The position numbers and the translations under genes are program-made. From CAZKYP01 sp964556885 (lineage in GTDB: Bacteria; Planctomycetota; Phycisphaerae; Sedimentisphaerales; Anaerobacaceae): DNA of 7,729 bases. The notes beneath the pieces are model-generated. The model saw only the letters and a program-made list of their open reading frames with translations. It ran no database searches and was not told the DNA's origin. Positions within the stretch are counted from its first letter, which is position 1. Each line of letters begins with the position of its first letter. Positions 1 to 6,144 of the stretch are shown in pieces. The stretch lies in the NCBI GenBank assembly GCA_964556885.1, contig CAZKYP010000152.1, positions 1 to 7,729 on the forward strand, given 5' to 3'.

Positions 1-63
1 TATATCAAACAAATAGAAAACCAACAACAGGTGAATGATTAGTCATGGGAGTGGGATCACATC

Positions 64-96
64 TCCCGTGAATCTCGTAAGGGACACCTAACGGTG
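64..96. repeat. Short palindromic module (TCCC/GGGA plus CACC/GGTG)
   Basis: TCCC (64-67) pairs with GGGA (81-84) across 13 nt. The adjacent CACC (85-88) pairs with GGTG (93-96) across TAAC. Related TCCC-loop-GGGA-Y-R-CC modules occur at 1601-1613 and 6086-6101, so this is probably one copy of a dispersed repeat. The stems are only 4 bp, so the recurrence carries the argument rather than stability. Confidence 0.4.
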
Positions 97-151
97 GGAT
101 GGCCAGGTTCATTTTATTACAACTTATTCATATCAATTCAGCGTGGGCAAT

Positions 152-185
152 CCATTCGACTCCGCTTCGCTTCGCTCAGGATGAC
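152..185. repeat. Dispersed repeat, CTTCGCTCAGGATGAC type
   Basis: The segment ends in CTTCGCTCAGGATGAC, so its reverse complement starts with GTCATCCTGAGCGAAG. The same head (GTCAT plus pyrimidine-rich) and the TTCG...GCTCAGG core recur at 336-362, 381-396, 5924-5978 and 6531-6566. From memory, such sequences are common intergenic repeats in many environmental bacterial genomes. No coding potential is apparent here. Confidence 0.5.
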
Positions 186-240
186 ATCGAGTATCAGGCA
201 TCGAGAATCAAGCATCGCAACCCACGGTTTGGAAATCAAA

Positions 241-291
241 AATTAAAACTAAAATATCAAAATTGTGGAATCCCGACTTTGTCGGGATGAC
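241..291. repeat. 51-bp direct repeat, copy A, with 8-bp hairpin
   Basis: This 51-bp segment matches 1503-1553 at 50 of 51 positions, in the same orientation; the only difference is C versus A at the ninth base. The right part is a perfect hairpin, ATCCCGAC-TTT-GTCGGGAT (270-288), followed by GAC; the left part is A/T-rich. The preceding 10 bases also match at 8 positions, so the repeat may extend to about 231. On the minus strand it begins GTCATCCCGAC, the common head of the repeats in this window. Confidence 0.85.
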
Positions 292-311
292 ATTCTAAAT
301 AGATTCTTCGA

Positions 312-329
312 TCCCGATGAATCGGGACT
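312..329. repeat. Palindrome TCCCGATGAATCGGGA, copy A
   Basis: TCCCGAT-GA-ATCGGGA forms a 7-bp stem, or 6 bp with a TGAA loop. The 18-nt stretch TCCCGATGAATCGGGACT occurs as its exact reverse complement at 7486-7503. It differs from the hairpin at 270-288 only in the inner bases and loop, so it is probably a subtype of the same family. Confidence 0.7.
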
Positions 330-335
330 CAGAAG

Positions 336-417
336 CCGTCCTGAACTTGCTGAAGGAATGACAAGCCACAAATCACAAATCCTTCGATAAGCTCAGAACT
401 TGCCCTGTGAAGGGGCA
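336..417. repeat. Two adjoining dispersed repeat modules
   Basis: The first module (336-362) reads on the minus strand as GTCATTCCTTCAGCAAGTTC and continues AGGACGG. The second contains CCTTCGATAAGCTCAG (381-396), followed by a hairpin TGCCC (401-405) / GGGCA (413-417). The hairpin lies about 30 nt beyond the stop of the minus-strand PEP-CTERM gene. It has no T run after it on that strand, so I do not call it a terminator. Nothing else is recognisable in 1-446. Confidence 0.5.
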
Positions 418-446
418 GGCCACGAACGCTGAACACAGCACTCTTA

Positions 447-1115
447 CTACTCTTCACGCCTTCGCAGCTTCCAACCTGCAACTATCAAACCGATGCTGCC
501 GAGAAAAAGAGCGCCCGGGACCGGGACCGTCTCTCCTGTTGTGAATTGGAAATTTGGACCAAAGAAGAAGGGACCATCCGGATCGCCGCCCGGAACCAGC
601 TCAATGGGTGGAGCAAATCCAGGCGACCCGAAGAGTTCGTTCCAACCCACTTGCGTTATTGCCGGGTCAACCTGGAGTTGTTCCACCAATACAAGAGGAT
701 CATATGTAATCTCACCAGCCGGCACTAAAGGGTAGCATGCACCGAGCAGGTAGTGCTCCCCGACAGTTAGCGGCGTATCAATTACATCAACGTATCGGAA
801 CTCATCCACGAGCGGGTTATCTGTTCCGGCACTTACAACTCCAGACACTATCAGCGTCTGGTCACTCTTGCGCCATATACCGATCGAATGGTCGAATCCC
901 AAACCGTCACCCTCGTAATCCCAAATACCCAGATCTACGACGGTAATAGACACGGTTGGGACAAATTCCAATCCCCATGTGCTGTTCCCCGTGTATAGAT
1001 ATCCATCCGATGGAGGTCCCGGGTCGAAAGCTATGTCGCCAACACTCGTAGCGCCGAGTCCAGCAACTATCATCAAAACAACCGTAGTCATATTTTTCAC
1101 CCACCTCATCTCCAT
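447..1115 (-). CDS. PEP-CTERM (VPLPA-type) exported protein of unknown function
   Basis: An exported protein of about 222 residues. Residues 1-8 are short and basic, followed by a hydrophobic signal segment (about 9-25). The mature part has a beta-sandwich look, with DLGIWDYEGDGL (61-72), HSIGIW (76-81) and EFRYVDV (105-111). The C-terminus is a tripartite sorting signal: VPVP (197-200), a hydrophobic helix (201-215) and a basic end containing RRR (218-220). This matches PEP-CTERM/VPLPA-type tails, which by family knowledge are cut and anchored by an exosortase and often go to the cell surface or extracellular matrix. I chose the ATG at 1115 because AGGAG lies 8 nt upstream. An in-frame ATG at 1133 precedes that site and would give 228 residues. 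No exosortase or catalytic domain is visible, so the ligand is unknown; carbohydrate binding is only a guess from the fold style. Confidence 0.85.
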   Translation of the reverse strand: MEMRWVKNMTTVVLMIVAGLGATSVGDIAFDPGPPSDGYLYTGNSTWGLEFVPTVSITVVDLGIWDYEGDGLGFDHSIGIWRKSDQTLIVSGVVSAGTDNPLVDEFRYVDVIDTPLTVGEHYLLGACYPLVPAGEITYDPLVLVEQLQVDPAITQVGWNELFGSPGFAPPIELVPGGDPDGPFFFGPNFQFTTGETVPVPGALFLGSIGLIVAGWKLRRREE

Positions 1116-1133
1116 TTTCCCCGCTCCTTTCAT

Positions 1134-1328
1134 TCAGAATGTGTCCATAGCCAACAGGAATTCACCAGCATAATATCCGTGCCCTTTTGTTGTAGCCATG
1201 GCTCTTGGACAATTAGCCGCTACTGGCCGTACAGACCACCCATTTGCCCTTGATCTGCCGAACCATACGCTATTCATATTTTGGATTCTGTCTGCCCAGG
1301 ACCAAGTGAAGGAAGAGCTTAACGACAC
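1134..1328 (-). pseudogene. Possible gene remnant or leader ORF upstream of the PEP-CTERM gene
   Basis: An open frame (GTG at 1328, open further upstream to a TAA near 1368) ends in TGA directly before the ATG at 1133. It encodes WSWADRIQNMNSVWFGRSRA followed by NGWSVRPVA. The GWSVRPV pattern resembles, from memory, the C-terminal ends of DUF1566/Fibrobacter-type lectin-like domains, so this may be the decayed end of a surface-protein gene. There is no good ribosome site at the GTG. It lies entirely in the predicted leader of the PEP-CTERM gene. It could also be a chance reading frame over a structured leader. Confidence 0.25.
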
Positions 1329-1364
1329 ACCGCATAATGTCTTCTCAACACCTTCCTGATACTG

Positions 1365-1393
1365 TTTTTAGCTGATTGGGATGAGTTTGTCAA
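1365..1393 (-). promoter_or_regulatory. Candidate sigma-70 promoter for the PEP-CTERM gene
   Basis: On the minus strand a perfect -35 TTGACA (1388-1393) is followed after 17 nt by TAAAAA (1365-1370), a weak -10 with 4 of 6 matches. Transcription would start near 1358, leaving a leader of about 240 nt before the chosen start at 1115. I saw no known riboswitch consensus in that leader. Confidence 0.45.
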
Positions 1394-1502
1394 GAGAAAT
1401 ATCTCGTGACGACACATTTTTTCCTTGTGTCCTTTGATGATTGAAGAAATTAATGTGATGGGTGGCAGACTTCGGCGATTTCAGTCTCAACTAGAAATAA
1501 AA

Positions 1503-1553
1503 AATTAAAAATAAAATATCAAAATTGTGGAATCCCGACTTTGTCGGGATGAC
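1503..1553. repeat. 51-bp direct repeat, copy B, with 8-bp hairpin
   Basis: Same orientation as 241-291 and 50/51 identical, 1262 bp apart. The hairpin ATCCCGAC-TTT-GTCGGGAT occupies 1532-1550. The two copies bracket the PEP-CTERM gene and its leader. The stretch 1394-1502 between the promoter and this repeat shows no gene. Confidence 0.85.
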
Positions 1554-1588
1554 GTTTTGACATTGACGATGAACACTGAACGAGATTG

Positions 1589-1647
1589 CGCCGTAAGGCG
1601 TCCCATAGGGACCACCGGTCTAAAAGACAGACCTCGCAATGACAACA
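1589..1647. repeat. Chain of small hairpins ending in a GTCATTGCGAG head
   Basis: Consecutive short palindromes: CGCC-GTAA-GGCG (1589-1600, a GNRA-type loop), TCCC-ATA-GGGA (1601-1611), GACC-ACC-GGTC (1610-1620) and GGTCT-7 nt-AGACC (1617-1633). The overlapping stems could be alternatives. The right end, CTCGCAATGAC (1633-1643), reads on the minus strand as GTCATTGCGAG, the common head of a widespread intergenic repeat type. The region lies between copy B of the 51-bp repeat and the cinA promoter. Confidence 0.45.
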
Positions 1648-1698
1648 TCGTTAGAAATCATCCAAAAACCTCTTTTGTAACGATATAAATATTTTCGC

Positions 1699-1727
1699 TT
1701 GCCTCGTTTCGCGGGTAAGGCTACAAT
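1699..1727 (+). promoter_or_regulatory. Candidate promoter for cinA giving a near-leaderless transcript
   Basis: TTGCCT (1699-1704; 4/6 to the -35 consensus), 17 nt, then TACAAT (1722-1727; 5/6 to the -10 consensus). The predicted start near 1734 is only about 3 nt before the ATG at 1737. That agrees with the absence of a Shine-Dalgarno sequence before cinA. Confidence 0.4.
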
Positions 1728-1736
1728 CCGCCGTTT

Positions 1737-2829
1737 ATGAAAATGGCAAGTGTAATCAGTATTGGTAACGAGCTTCTCTCCGGGCGGACGGTGGATACCA
1801 ATGCGGCCTACCTTTGCGCCGAGCTGCTCNNNNNNNNNNNNNNNNNNNNNNNNNNNNNNNNNNNNNNNNNNNNNNNNNNNNNNNNNNNNNNNNNNNNNNN
1901 NNNNNNNNNNNNNNNNNNNNNNNNNNNNNCGAAACAAAATCCAGGCCTGCATCCCGGCCGCTGCGAAGGCAATCATAAATGAGCTGGGCACGGCCCCCGG
2001 CATAATGGCCGAATCGAACAGCAGGCTGCTCTTCGCCCTGCCCGGCGTGCCGATGGAAATGAAGCAGATGTTCCAAAAAACGGTCCTGCCGGAAATTCGA
2101 CTTTCCACCGGCGGCCAGGCCGTCGCAATCACCAAGCTCAACTGCTTCGGGGCGGGTGAATCGGACATCGCCGAGATGCTCGGTGATTTGATGCAGCGAG
2201 GCAGGAATCCATTAATCAACTGTACCGTGAATTTCGGCACAATCACCCTGCACATCATCGCCTCCGCGGCGGACAAAGAACAGGCCGCAACGATGGCCGA
2301 AAAAGATGAAAAACTGCTCCGCAAGAAGTTGGGCGAGCTTGTTTTCGGCATGGGCGAACAAACGCTGGCCGAAGTCGCCGGCGAACGGCTCGCAAAACAG
2401 AAAAAAACTATTGCTATAGCCGAGTCCTGCACGGGCGGCTGGCTGGCCAAGCTGCTGACCGACATACCCGGGGCCAGTAGATATTTCACACACGGCTGGA
2501 CGACCTACAGTAACGAGGCTAAAATAAACGAGCTCGGTGTACCGTCCGATTTAATAGAAAAATACGGCGCCGTCAGTGAGCAGGTCGCCGAGGCTATGGC
2601 CGTTTGTGCAAGGAAAAAAGCCGGTACAGATTATGCGATTGGAATAACCGGTATAGCCGGTCCAGACGGAGGAACCGAGCAAAAACCGGTCGGACTTGTG
2701 TACATCAGCCTGGACTGCGAACAAGGATGCGAAACAAAACGATATTTTTTCTCAAACGACAGGCAATTTATAAGGCTAAGAACCGCACAAACCGCACTAA
2801 ACATTTTATGGTTAAGGTTGAAAGATTGA
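1737..2829 (+). CDS. cinA: CinA family protein (NMN deamidase / ADP-ribose pyrophosphatase type), interrupted by assembly gap
   Basis: The first 31 residues (MKMASVISIGNELLSGRTVD...) are the start of the MoCF-like/COG1058 domain. After the gap the frame resumes at 1930 with RNKIQACIP, then GTAPGI and LPGVPMEMKQMF, typical of that domain's end. The C-terminal CinA/PncC domain follows: AESCTGGWLAKLL with the presumed catalytic Ser codon at 2425-2427, then TYSNEAKI, GAVSEQVAEAMA and GITGIAGPDGGT..KPVG. By family knowledge these domains hydrolyse ADP-ribose and deamidate NMN to nicotinate mononucleotide, acting in pyridine-nucleotide recycling in the cytosol. Comparison with the family suggests about 80 residues are missing (about 240 nt, not 100), giving a full protein near 410 residues. 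Both gap edges fall on codon boundaries, so the apparent frame change comes from the arbitrary N count. An ATG at 1743 is an alternative start. Older work links the gene to competence; a pilus operon follows. Confidence 0.93.
1830..1929. other. Assembly gap (100 Ns)
   Basis: Exactly 100 Ns, a conventional placeholder. It lies within cinA and hides the middle of the N-terminal domain. A real length divisible by 3, near 240 nt, would restore one intact reading frame. Confidence 0.98.
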
Positions 2830-2854
2830 CTAACATCGATTAAAATGTTATAAT
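2826..2854 (+). promoter_or_regulatory. Near-consensus sigma-70 promoter of the pilB-pilT operon
   Basis: TTGACT (2826-2831; 5/6) and TATAAT (2849-2854; 6/6) are separated by exactly 17 nt. The -35 overlaps the cinA stop codon (TGA, 2827-2829). Transcription would begin near 2861, giving a leader of about 30 nt. The leader contains CTCAA-TT-TTGAG (2873-2884), a small inverted repeat that overlaps the ribosome site GAGGAG (2882-2887). That site is only 3 nt from the ATG. Confidence 0.75.
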
Positions 2855-2890
2855 AAAAATATCTGGGGTCAGCTCAATTTTGAGGAGAAT

Positions 2891-4630
2891 ATGGCAAAGC
2901 ATCGCAGACATTTAGGTGAAATTCTTTATAAGGCCGGATTGGTCAAGAAAGATGCTCTCATAACTGCGATTAAACAATCGAAAACCGAAAAAAAACGGCT
3001 CGGCCAGGTCCTTATCCAGCAGGGCCTGATTAACGAAGACATCCTGGCAAAGGCAATCGCCAAGCAGTTCGAGCTTGAATACGTCAACCTTGACAAGACC
3101 CCGCCTTCGCCCGATGCGGCCAAGCTCATCCCCGAAGATTTGATGAAAAAGCACAACATCATCCCCCTGGACAAAAGCAACGGCAAGCTGCGGGTGGCGA
3201 TTGCCGACCCGACGGACCTGGAGATGATGGATGCACTTCGTTTTCGTCTCAATGCCGACCCGGTATGCTGCGTAGCAAATCCAACCAAGATTCGCACCCA
3301 CATCGAGGAATCTTTCAGCCAGGTAACAAAAGAAGATGACGACAGGCTCAAGCATAGTATCGATGCAACCGCCGCCGAGCTCGCCGAGGCCGGGCTCCAG
3401 ATGGAAACAAGCTCATTGATTGCCCAGGCCGGAGCCGGAGACGACGAGGCCCCGATCATCAGGCTGGTAAACCTGATAATCGACAACGCCTACTACATGC
3501 GGGCCAGCGATATCCATATCGAACCGATGTCCGACAGGGTAAGAGTAAGATACCGCGTCGACGGCGTCTGCCTCGAACGGGACAATATCCCGAAGAACAT
3601 GCAGGCTCCTCTGGTGACGCGTTTCAAAATCCTGTCCGGTATGGACATCGCGGAAAAACGACTGCCCCAGGACGGCCGTATCAAACGCAACATCGGCGGC
3701 CAGGACATCGACTTCCGTGTCTCGTCGCTGCCCGGTACTCACGGGCCGAGCGTAGTGCTTCGTATCTTGAGGCCGGACGCGGTCAACATCGGTATCGAAT
3801 CGCTGGGTTTTGAGTCGGACAACTATGAAATTTTCCAGCGCATAATCAAAAGACCCAACGGGATATTTCTCGTTACCGGCCCGACCGGAAGCGGCAAAAC
3901 GACCACGCTGTACGCCGCTCTGCAGGAGCTAAACAAGCCCGACAAAAAAATCATCACCGCCGAGGACCCCGTCGAGTACATGTTCGCCGGTATGAACCAG
4001 TGCCAGGTTAAGGATGATATCGGTCTTTCGTTCGACAGGATTCTCAGAGCGATGCTGCGTCAGGCGCCCAACATCATCCTGATCGGTGAAATCCGTGACG
4101 GCGTCGTGGCCGATATTGCAATCCAGGCCGCACTCACAGGACACCTGGTCTTCAGTACGCTGCACACGAACGACGCCCCGAGCGCAATCACGCGTTTGAT
4201 AGATATGGGCGTCAAGCCGTTCCTCGTGGCAAGCTCGATTCAGGCCATCATGGCACAGAGACTCGTTAGAATCATCTGCAAGAAATGCAGGAAAGTAGAC
4301 GATAATCCCGACCCGAAGCAGATAAAATCGCTCGGCATCTCCATGAAAACGCTTGAAAAAACTCCGGTCTACAAAGGTGCCGGCTGCAGCCAGTGCCAGA
4401 ACACCGGCTACAAGGGACGAATAGCCATTTTCGAAATGGTGGAGCTAAACAACGAAATCAGAGAGCTGGCCTTTACAAAAGCGCCCACGACCCACCTGAG
4501 AAAAGCATGCAAAGCGAGCGGCATGAGATCGCTGATGGAAGACGGAAGGATTAAAATATTCAAGGGTATAACAACACCGGATGAAGTAGTAAGAATCACA
4601 CAAACGGAAGGTTCTACTGTAGTAGATTAA
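2891..4630 (+). CDS. pilB: PilB/GspE family type IV pilus assembly ATPase
   Basis: A 579-residue hexameric secretion ATPase that drives pilin polymerisation at the inner membrane. The N-terminus carries an MshEN-type domain: HLGEILYKAGLV (7-18), a 5-residue spacer (31-35) and RLGQVLIQQGLI (36-47). Such domains bind cyclic di-GMP in some homologues; here the first motif has His instead of the usual Arg, and Ser30 where Gln is expected. The motor core has Walker A GPTGSGKT (330-337), Asp box ITAEDPVEY (355-363), Walker B NIILIGEIRD (394-403) with the presumed catalytic Glu400, and His box HLVFSTLHTND (418-428). Four cysteines (463, 466, 499, 502) form the zinc site typical of PilB/GspE. Length is normal. 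GAGGAG lies just before the ATG. With pilT 30 nt downstream, a pilus role is more likely than type II secretion. No platform (PilC) or pilin gene is in the window. Confidence 0.95.
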   Translation: MAKHRRHLGEILYKAGLVKKDALITAIKQSKTEKKRLGQVLIQQGLINEDILAKAIAKQFELEYVNLDKTPPSPDAAKLIPEDLMKKHNIIPLDKSNGKLRVAIADPTDLEMMDALRFRLNADPVCCVANPTKIRTHIEESFSQVTKEDDDRLKHSIDATAAELAEAGLQMETSSLIAQAGAGDDEAPIIRLVNLIIDNAYYMRASDIHIEPMSDRVRVRYRVDGVCLERDNIPKNMQAPLVTRFKILSGMDIAEKRLPQDGRIKRNIGGQDIDFRVSSLPGTHGPSVVLRILRPDAVNIGIESLGFESDNYEIFQRIIKRPNGIFLVTGPTGSGKTTTLYAALQELNKPDKKIITAEDPVEYMFAGMNQCQVKDDIGLSFDRILRAMLRQAPNIILIGEIRDGVVADIAIQAALTGHLVFSTLHTNDAPSAITRLIDMGVKPFLVASSIQAIMAQRLVRIICKKCRKVDDNPDPKQIKSLGISMKTLEKTPVYKGAGCSQCQNTGYKGRIAIFEMVELNNEIRELAFTKAPTTHLRKACKASGMRSLMEDGRIKIFKGITTPDEVVRITQTEGSTVVD

Positions 4631-4660
4631 ATCTGTATAAAAGTTTTGAGGATTTGATTA

Positions 4661-5812
4661 ATGGCAACAGTTAATATGGACAGATTGCTCCAGGCCTGTG
4701 TCGTGCAGGGGGGCTCTGATATACATCTTGTAACCAACCGGCCGCCGGTATTAAGAATTGACGGAAGGCTCAGGTCACTCGAAACGAAAGTTCTCGAGCC
4801 CGATGACACCGTGTCACTGATGAAGAGTATTACTCCAGATAGAAACCAGCAGGAGCTTCAGGAAGAAGGCGGCACCGATTTCGGTTTCGCTTATGGTGAC
4901 GTCGCAAGATTCCGTGTATCCGTATTCCGCCAGAAAGGCAATATTTCCCTGGTCCTTCGGCTTATCCCGACCAAGATTATGGGTTTCGAGGAAATCGGCC
5001 TGCCGAAAATCTGCGCCGCCCTGTGCCGCAGACCTCGAGGAATGTTCCTTGTCACCGGCCCTACCGGCAGCGGCAAGACGACAACGCTCGCCTGCATGGT
5101 CAACTACATCAACGAAAACTTCGACCGCCATATTATTACAATCGAAGAGCCTATAGAATATTACCACACCCACAAAAAATCAGTTATCAACCAGCGCGAA
5201 GTCGGCGTCGATGTCCCGAGCTTCGCGGAAGCCTTAAGGCGCGTCTTGAGACAGGACCCAGACGTGATCCTGGTCGGTGAGCTGCGAGACCTGGAGACAA
5301 TCGAAGCGGCCGTACGCGCCGCCGAAACCGGCCACCTCGTTTTCAGCACGCTGCATACTACAAGCGCATCGGGTACTATCACCCGAATCATCGATGTATT
5401 CCCCGTAACCCAGCAGGAGCAGATACGAATCCAGTTGGCCAGTAACCTGATGGCGGTGCTCAGCCAGGCCCTGTGTCCTCTGGCCGCCGGCAAAGGTAGA
5501 GTCGCGGCCTACGAATTCCTCGTGGTGACACCCGCTGTCGCCAACCTCATCCGCGAGAACAAAACATACCGAATCGACTCCAGCATCCAGACCGGCAAGA
5601 AGCTCGGCATGCAGCTTCTCGACGAACACCTCTGGCAGCTCTATGACATCGGCAAAATTACCCTGGAGGATATGCTCGACAATAGCCGTCAGCCCGGTCC
5701 TCTGCAGGACAAGGCCCTTGCAAAAATACAGTCCCTCAGAGGAAAAGACAGGCACAAAAAGGAAGCGGCACACAAGGAGCTGGAGGACATGGGCCCGATC
5801 CTCAGGTCATAA
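4661..5812 (+). CDS. pilT: PilT type IV pilus retraction ATPase
   Basis: A 383-residue hexameric ATPase that powers pilus depolymerisation and retraction, the basis of twitching and DNA uptake. Residues 1-100 are the PAS-like N-terminal domain (GGSDIHLVTNRPPVLRIDG, 17-35). The motor has Walker A GPTGSGKT (133-140), Asp box TIEEPIEY (160-167), Walker B DVILVGELRD (201-210) with the presumed catalytic Glu207, and His box HLVFSTLHT (225-233). The PilT-specific AIRNLIRE region reads AVANLIRE (292-299), so the usual internal Arg is Ala294. There is no tetracysteine zinc site, as expected for PilT and unlike the PilB upstream. The C-terminal 30-odd residues are charged. GAGGA sits 8 nt before the ATG. 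The 30-nt spacing after pilB, without a terminator, indicates one operon transcribed from the promoter at 2826-2854. Confidence 0.95.
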   Translation: MATVNMDRLLQACVVQGGSDIHLVTNRPPVLRIDGRLRSLETKVLEPDDTVSLMKSITPDRNQQELQEEGGTDFGFAYGDVARFRVSVFRQKGNISLVLRLIPTKIMGFEEIGLPKICAALCRRPRGMFLVTGPTGSGKTTTLACMVNYINENFDRHIITIEEPIEYYHTHKKSVINQREVGVDVPSFAEALRRVLRQDPDVILVGELRDLETIEAAVRAAETGHLVFSTLHTTSASGTITRIIDVFPVTQQEQIRIQLASNLMAVLSQALCPLAAGKGRVAAYEFLVVTPAVANLIRENKTYRIDSSIQTGKKLGMQLLDEHLWQLYDIGKITLEDMLDNSRQPGPLQDKALAKIQSLRGKDRHKKEAAHKELEDMGPILRS

Positions 5813-5923
5813 CCGCCTTGCCTGCAAGACAAGAAGTTGTAAAGCACAGCCCGGATGTTGTGTTCCGTCAGAACACCGGAGCCGCAATCATTTCGCATGT
5901 TGTTCATCGTTCGTTGATTGCCG

Positions 5924-5978
5924 TTGTCATTCCGCACCTGTTCGACTGTGCTCAAGGCACGCTTGATGCAGAATCCAG
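5924..5978. repeat. Dispersed repeat TTGTCATTCCG...GAATCCAG
   Basis: The module starts TTGTCATTCCG, contains TTCGACTGTGCTCAAGG and ends GCAGAATCCAG. This is the same head-and-core arrangement as the repeats at 152-421 and 6531-6566. Between the pilT stop and this repeat (5813-5923) I see no gene and no terminator with a T run. Confidence 0.5.
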
Positions 5979-5986
5979 TTTGTAGT

Positions 5987-6045
5987 GTGCGATGTTTCGC
6001 ACCAATCGAAATTGTAGGGTGTACAACTTGTCTTTAGTTGCACAC
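5987..6045. repeat. Two hairpins downstream of pilT
   Basis: First hairpin: GTGCGA-TGTT-TCGCAC (5987-6002), a perfect 6-bp stem. Second: GTGT-a-CAACT, loop TGTCTTT, AGTTG-c-ACAC (6019-6045), 9 pairs with one mismatch. Neither is followed by a T run, so they look like repeat-borne palindromes rather than factor-independent terminators, though they could stabilise the pilT mRNA 3' end. Confidence 0.5.
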
Positions 6046-6063
6046 GCTGTTATAAAAACGGTA

Positions 6064-6125
6064 GGATATGCAGTCCTTGGGACTCTCCCGTGAGGGATGC
6101 CTTAGGTACTTACGGAGTGCATACC
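6064..6125. repeat. Branched imperfect palindrome with a GTGA tetraloop arm
   Basis: The outer arms TATGCA-g-TCC (6067-6076) and GGA-g-TGCATA (6114-6123) pair with one mismatch. Inside lies TCCC-GTGA-GGGA (6086-6097), a stem closed by a GNRA-type loop, and a weaker arm, CCTTAGGTACTTACGG (6100-6115), that competes with the right outer arm. It is followed by AAAAAATCTTTTT, so a weak terminator role for the plus strand is possible. The inner module matches those at 64-88 and 1601-1613. It sits between the converging pilT and the small membrane protein gene. Confidence 0.5.
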
Positions 6126-6144
6126 AAAAAATCTTTTTAAATCA

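Noticed and set aside
99..290. Small plus-strand open frame in the left intergenic region
   Set aside because: It runs through repeat modules including half of the 51-bp repeat hairpin, and lacks a ribosome site and any recognisable protein pattern.
401..417. Factor-independent terminator for the PEP-CTERM gene
   Set aside because: The 5-bp stem is not followed by a T run on the minus strand and belongs to a dispersed repeat.
241..1553. Composite transposon bounded by the 51-bp repeats
   Set aside because: No transposase, no terminal inverted repeats of insertion-sequence type and no target duplications are visible; the repeats look like dispersed hairpin elements.
1620..2489. Minus-strand open frame across the N gap opposite cinA
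   Set aside because: It is held open partly by the Ns and is antisense to the well-conserved CinA domains.
2926..3486. Long open frame on the minus strand inside pilB
   Set aside because: It is antisense to a clearly conserved ATPase and encodes no recognisable domain, as expected from codon bias of the real gene.
5234..5773. Long open frame on the minus strand inside pilT
   Set aside because: Antisense to conserved pilT motifs, with no family resemblance and no ribosome site.
5643..5966. Plus-strand open frame overlapping the pilT end and the downstream repeat
   Set aside because: It is out of frame with pilT, runs into a dispersed repeat and has arginine/cysteine-rich composition typical of a shadow frame.
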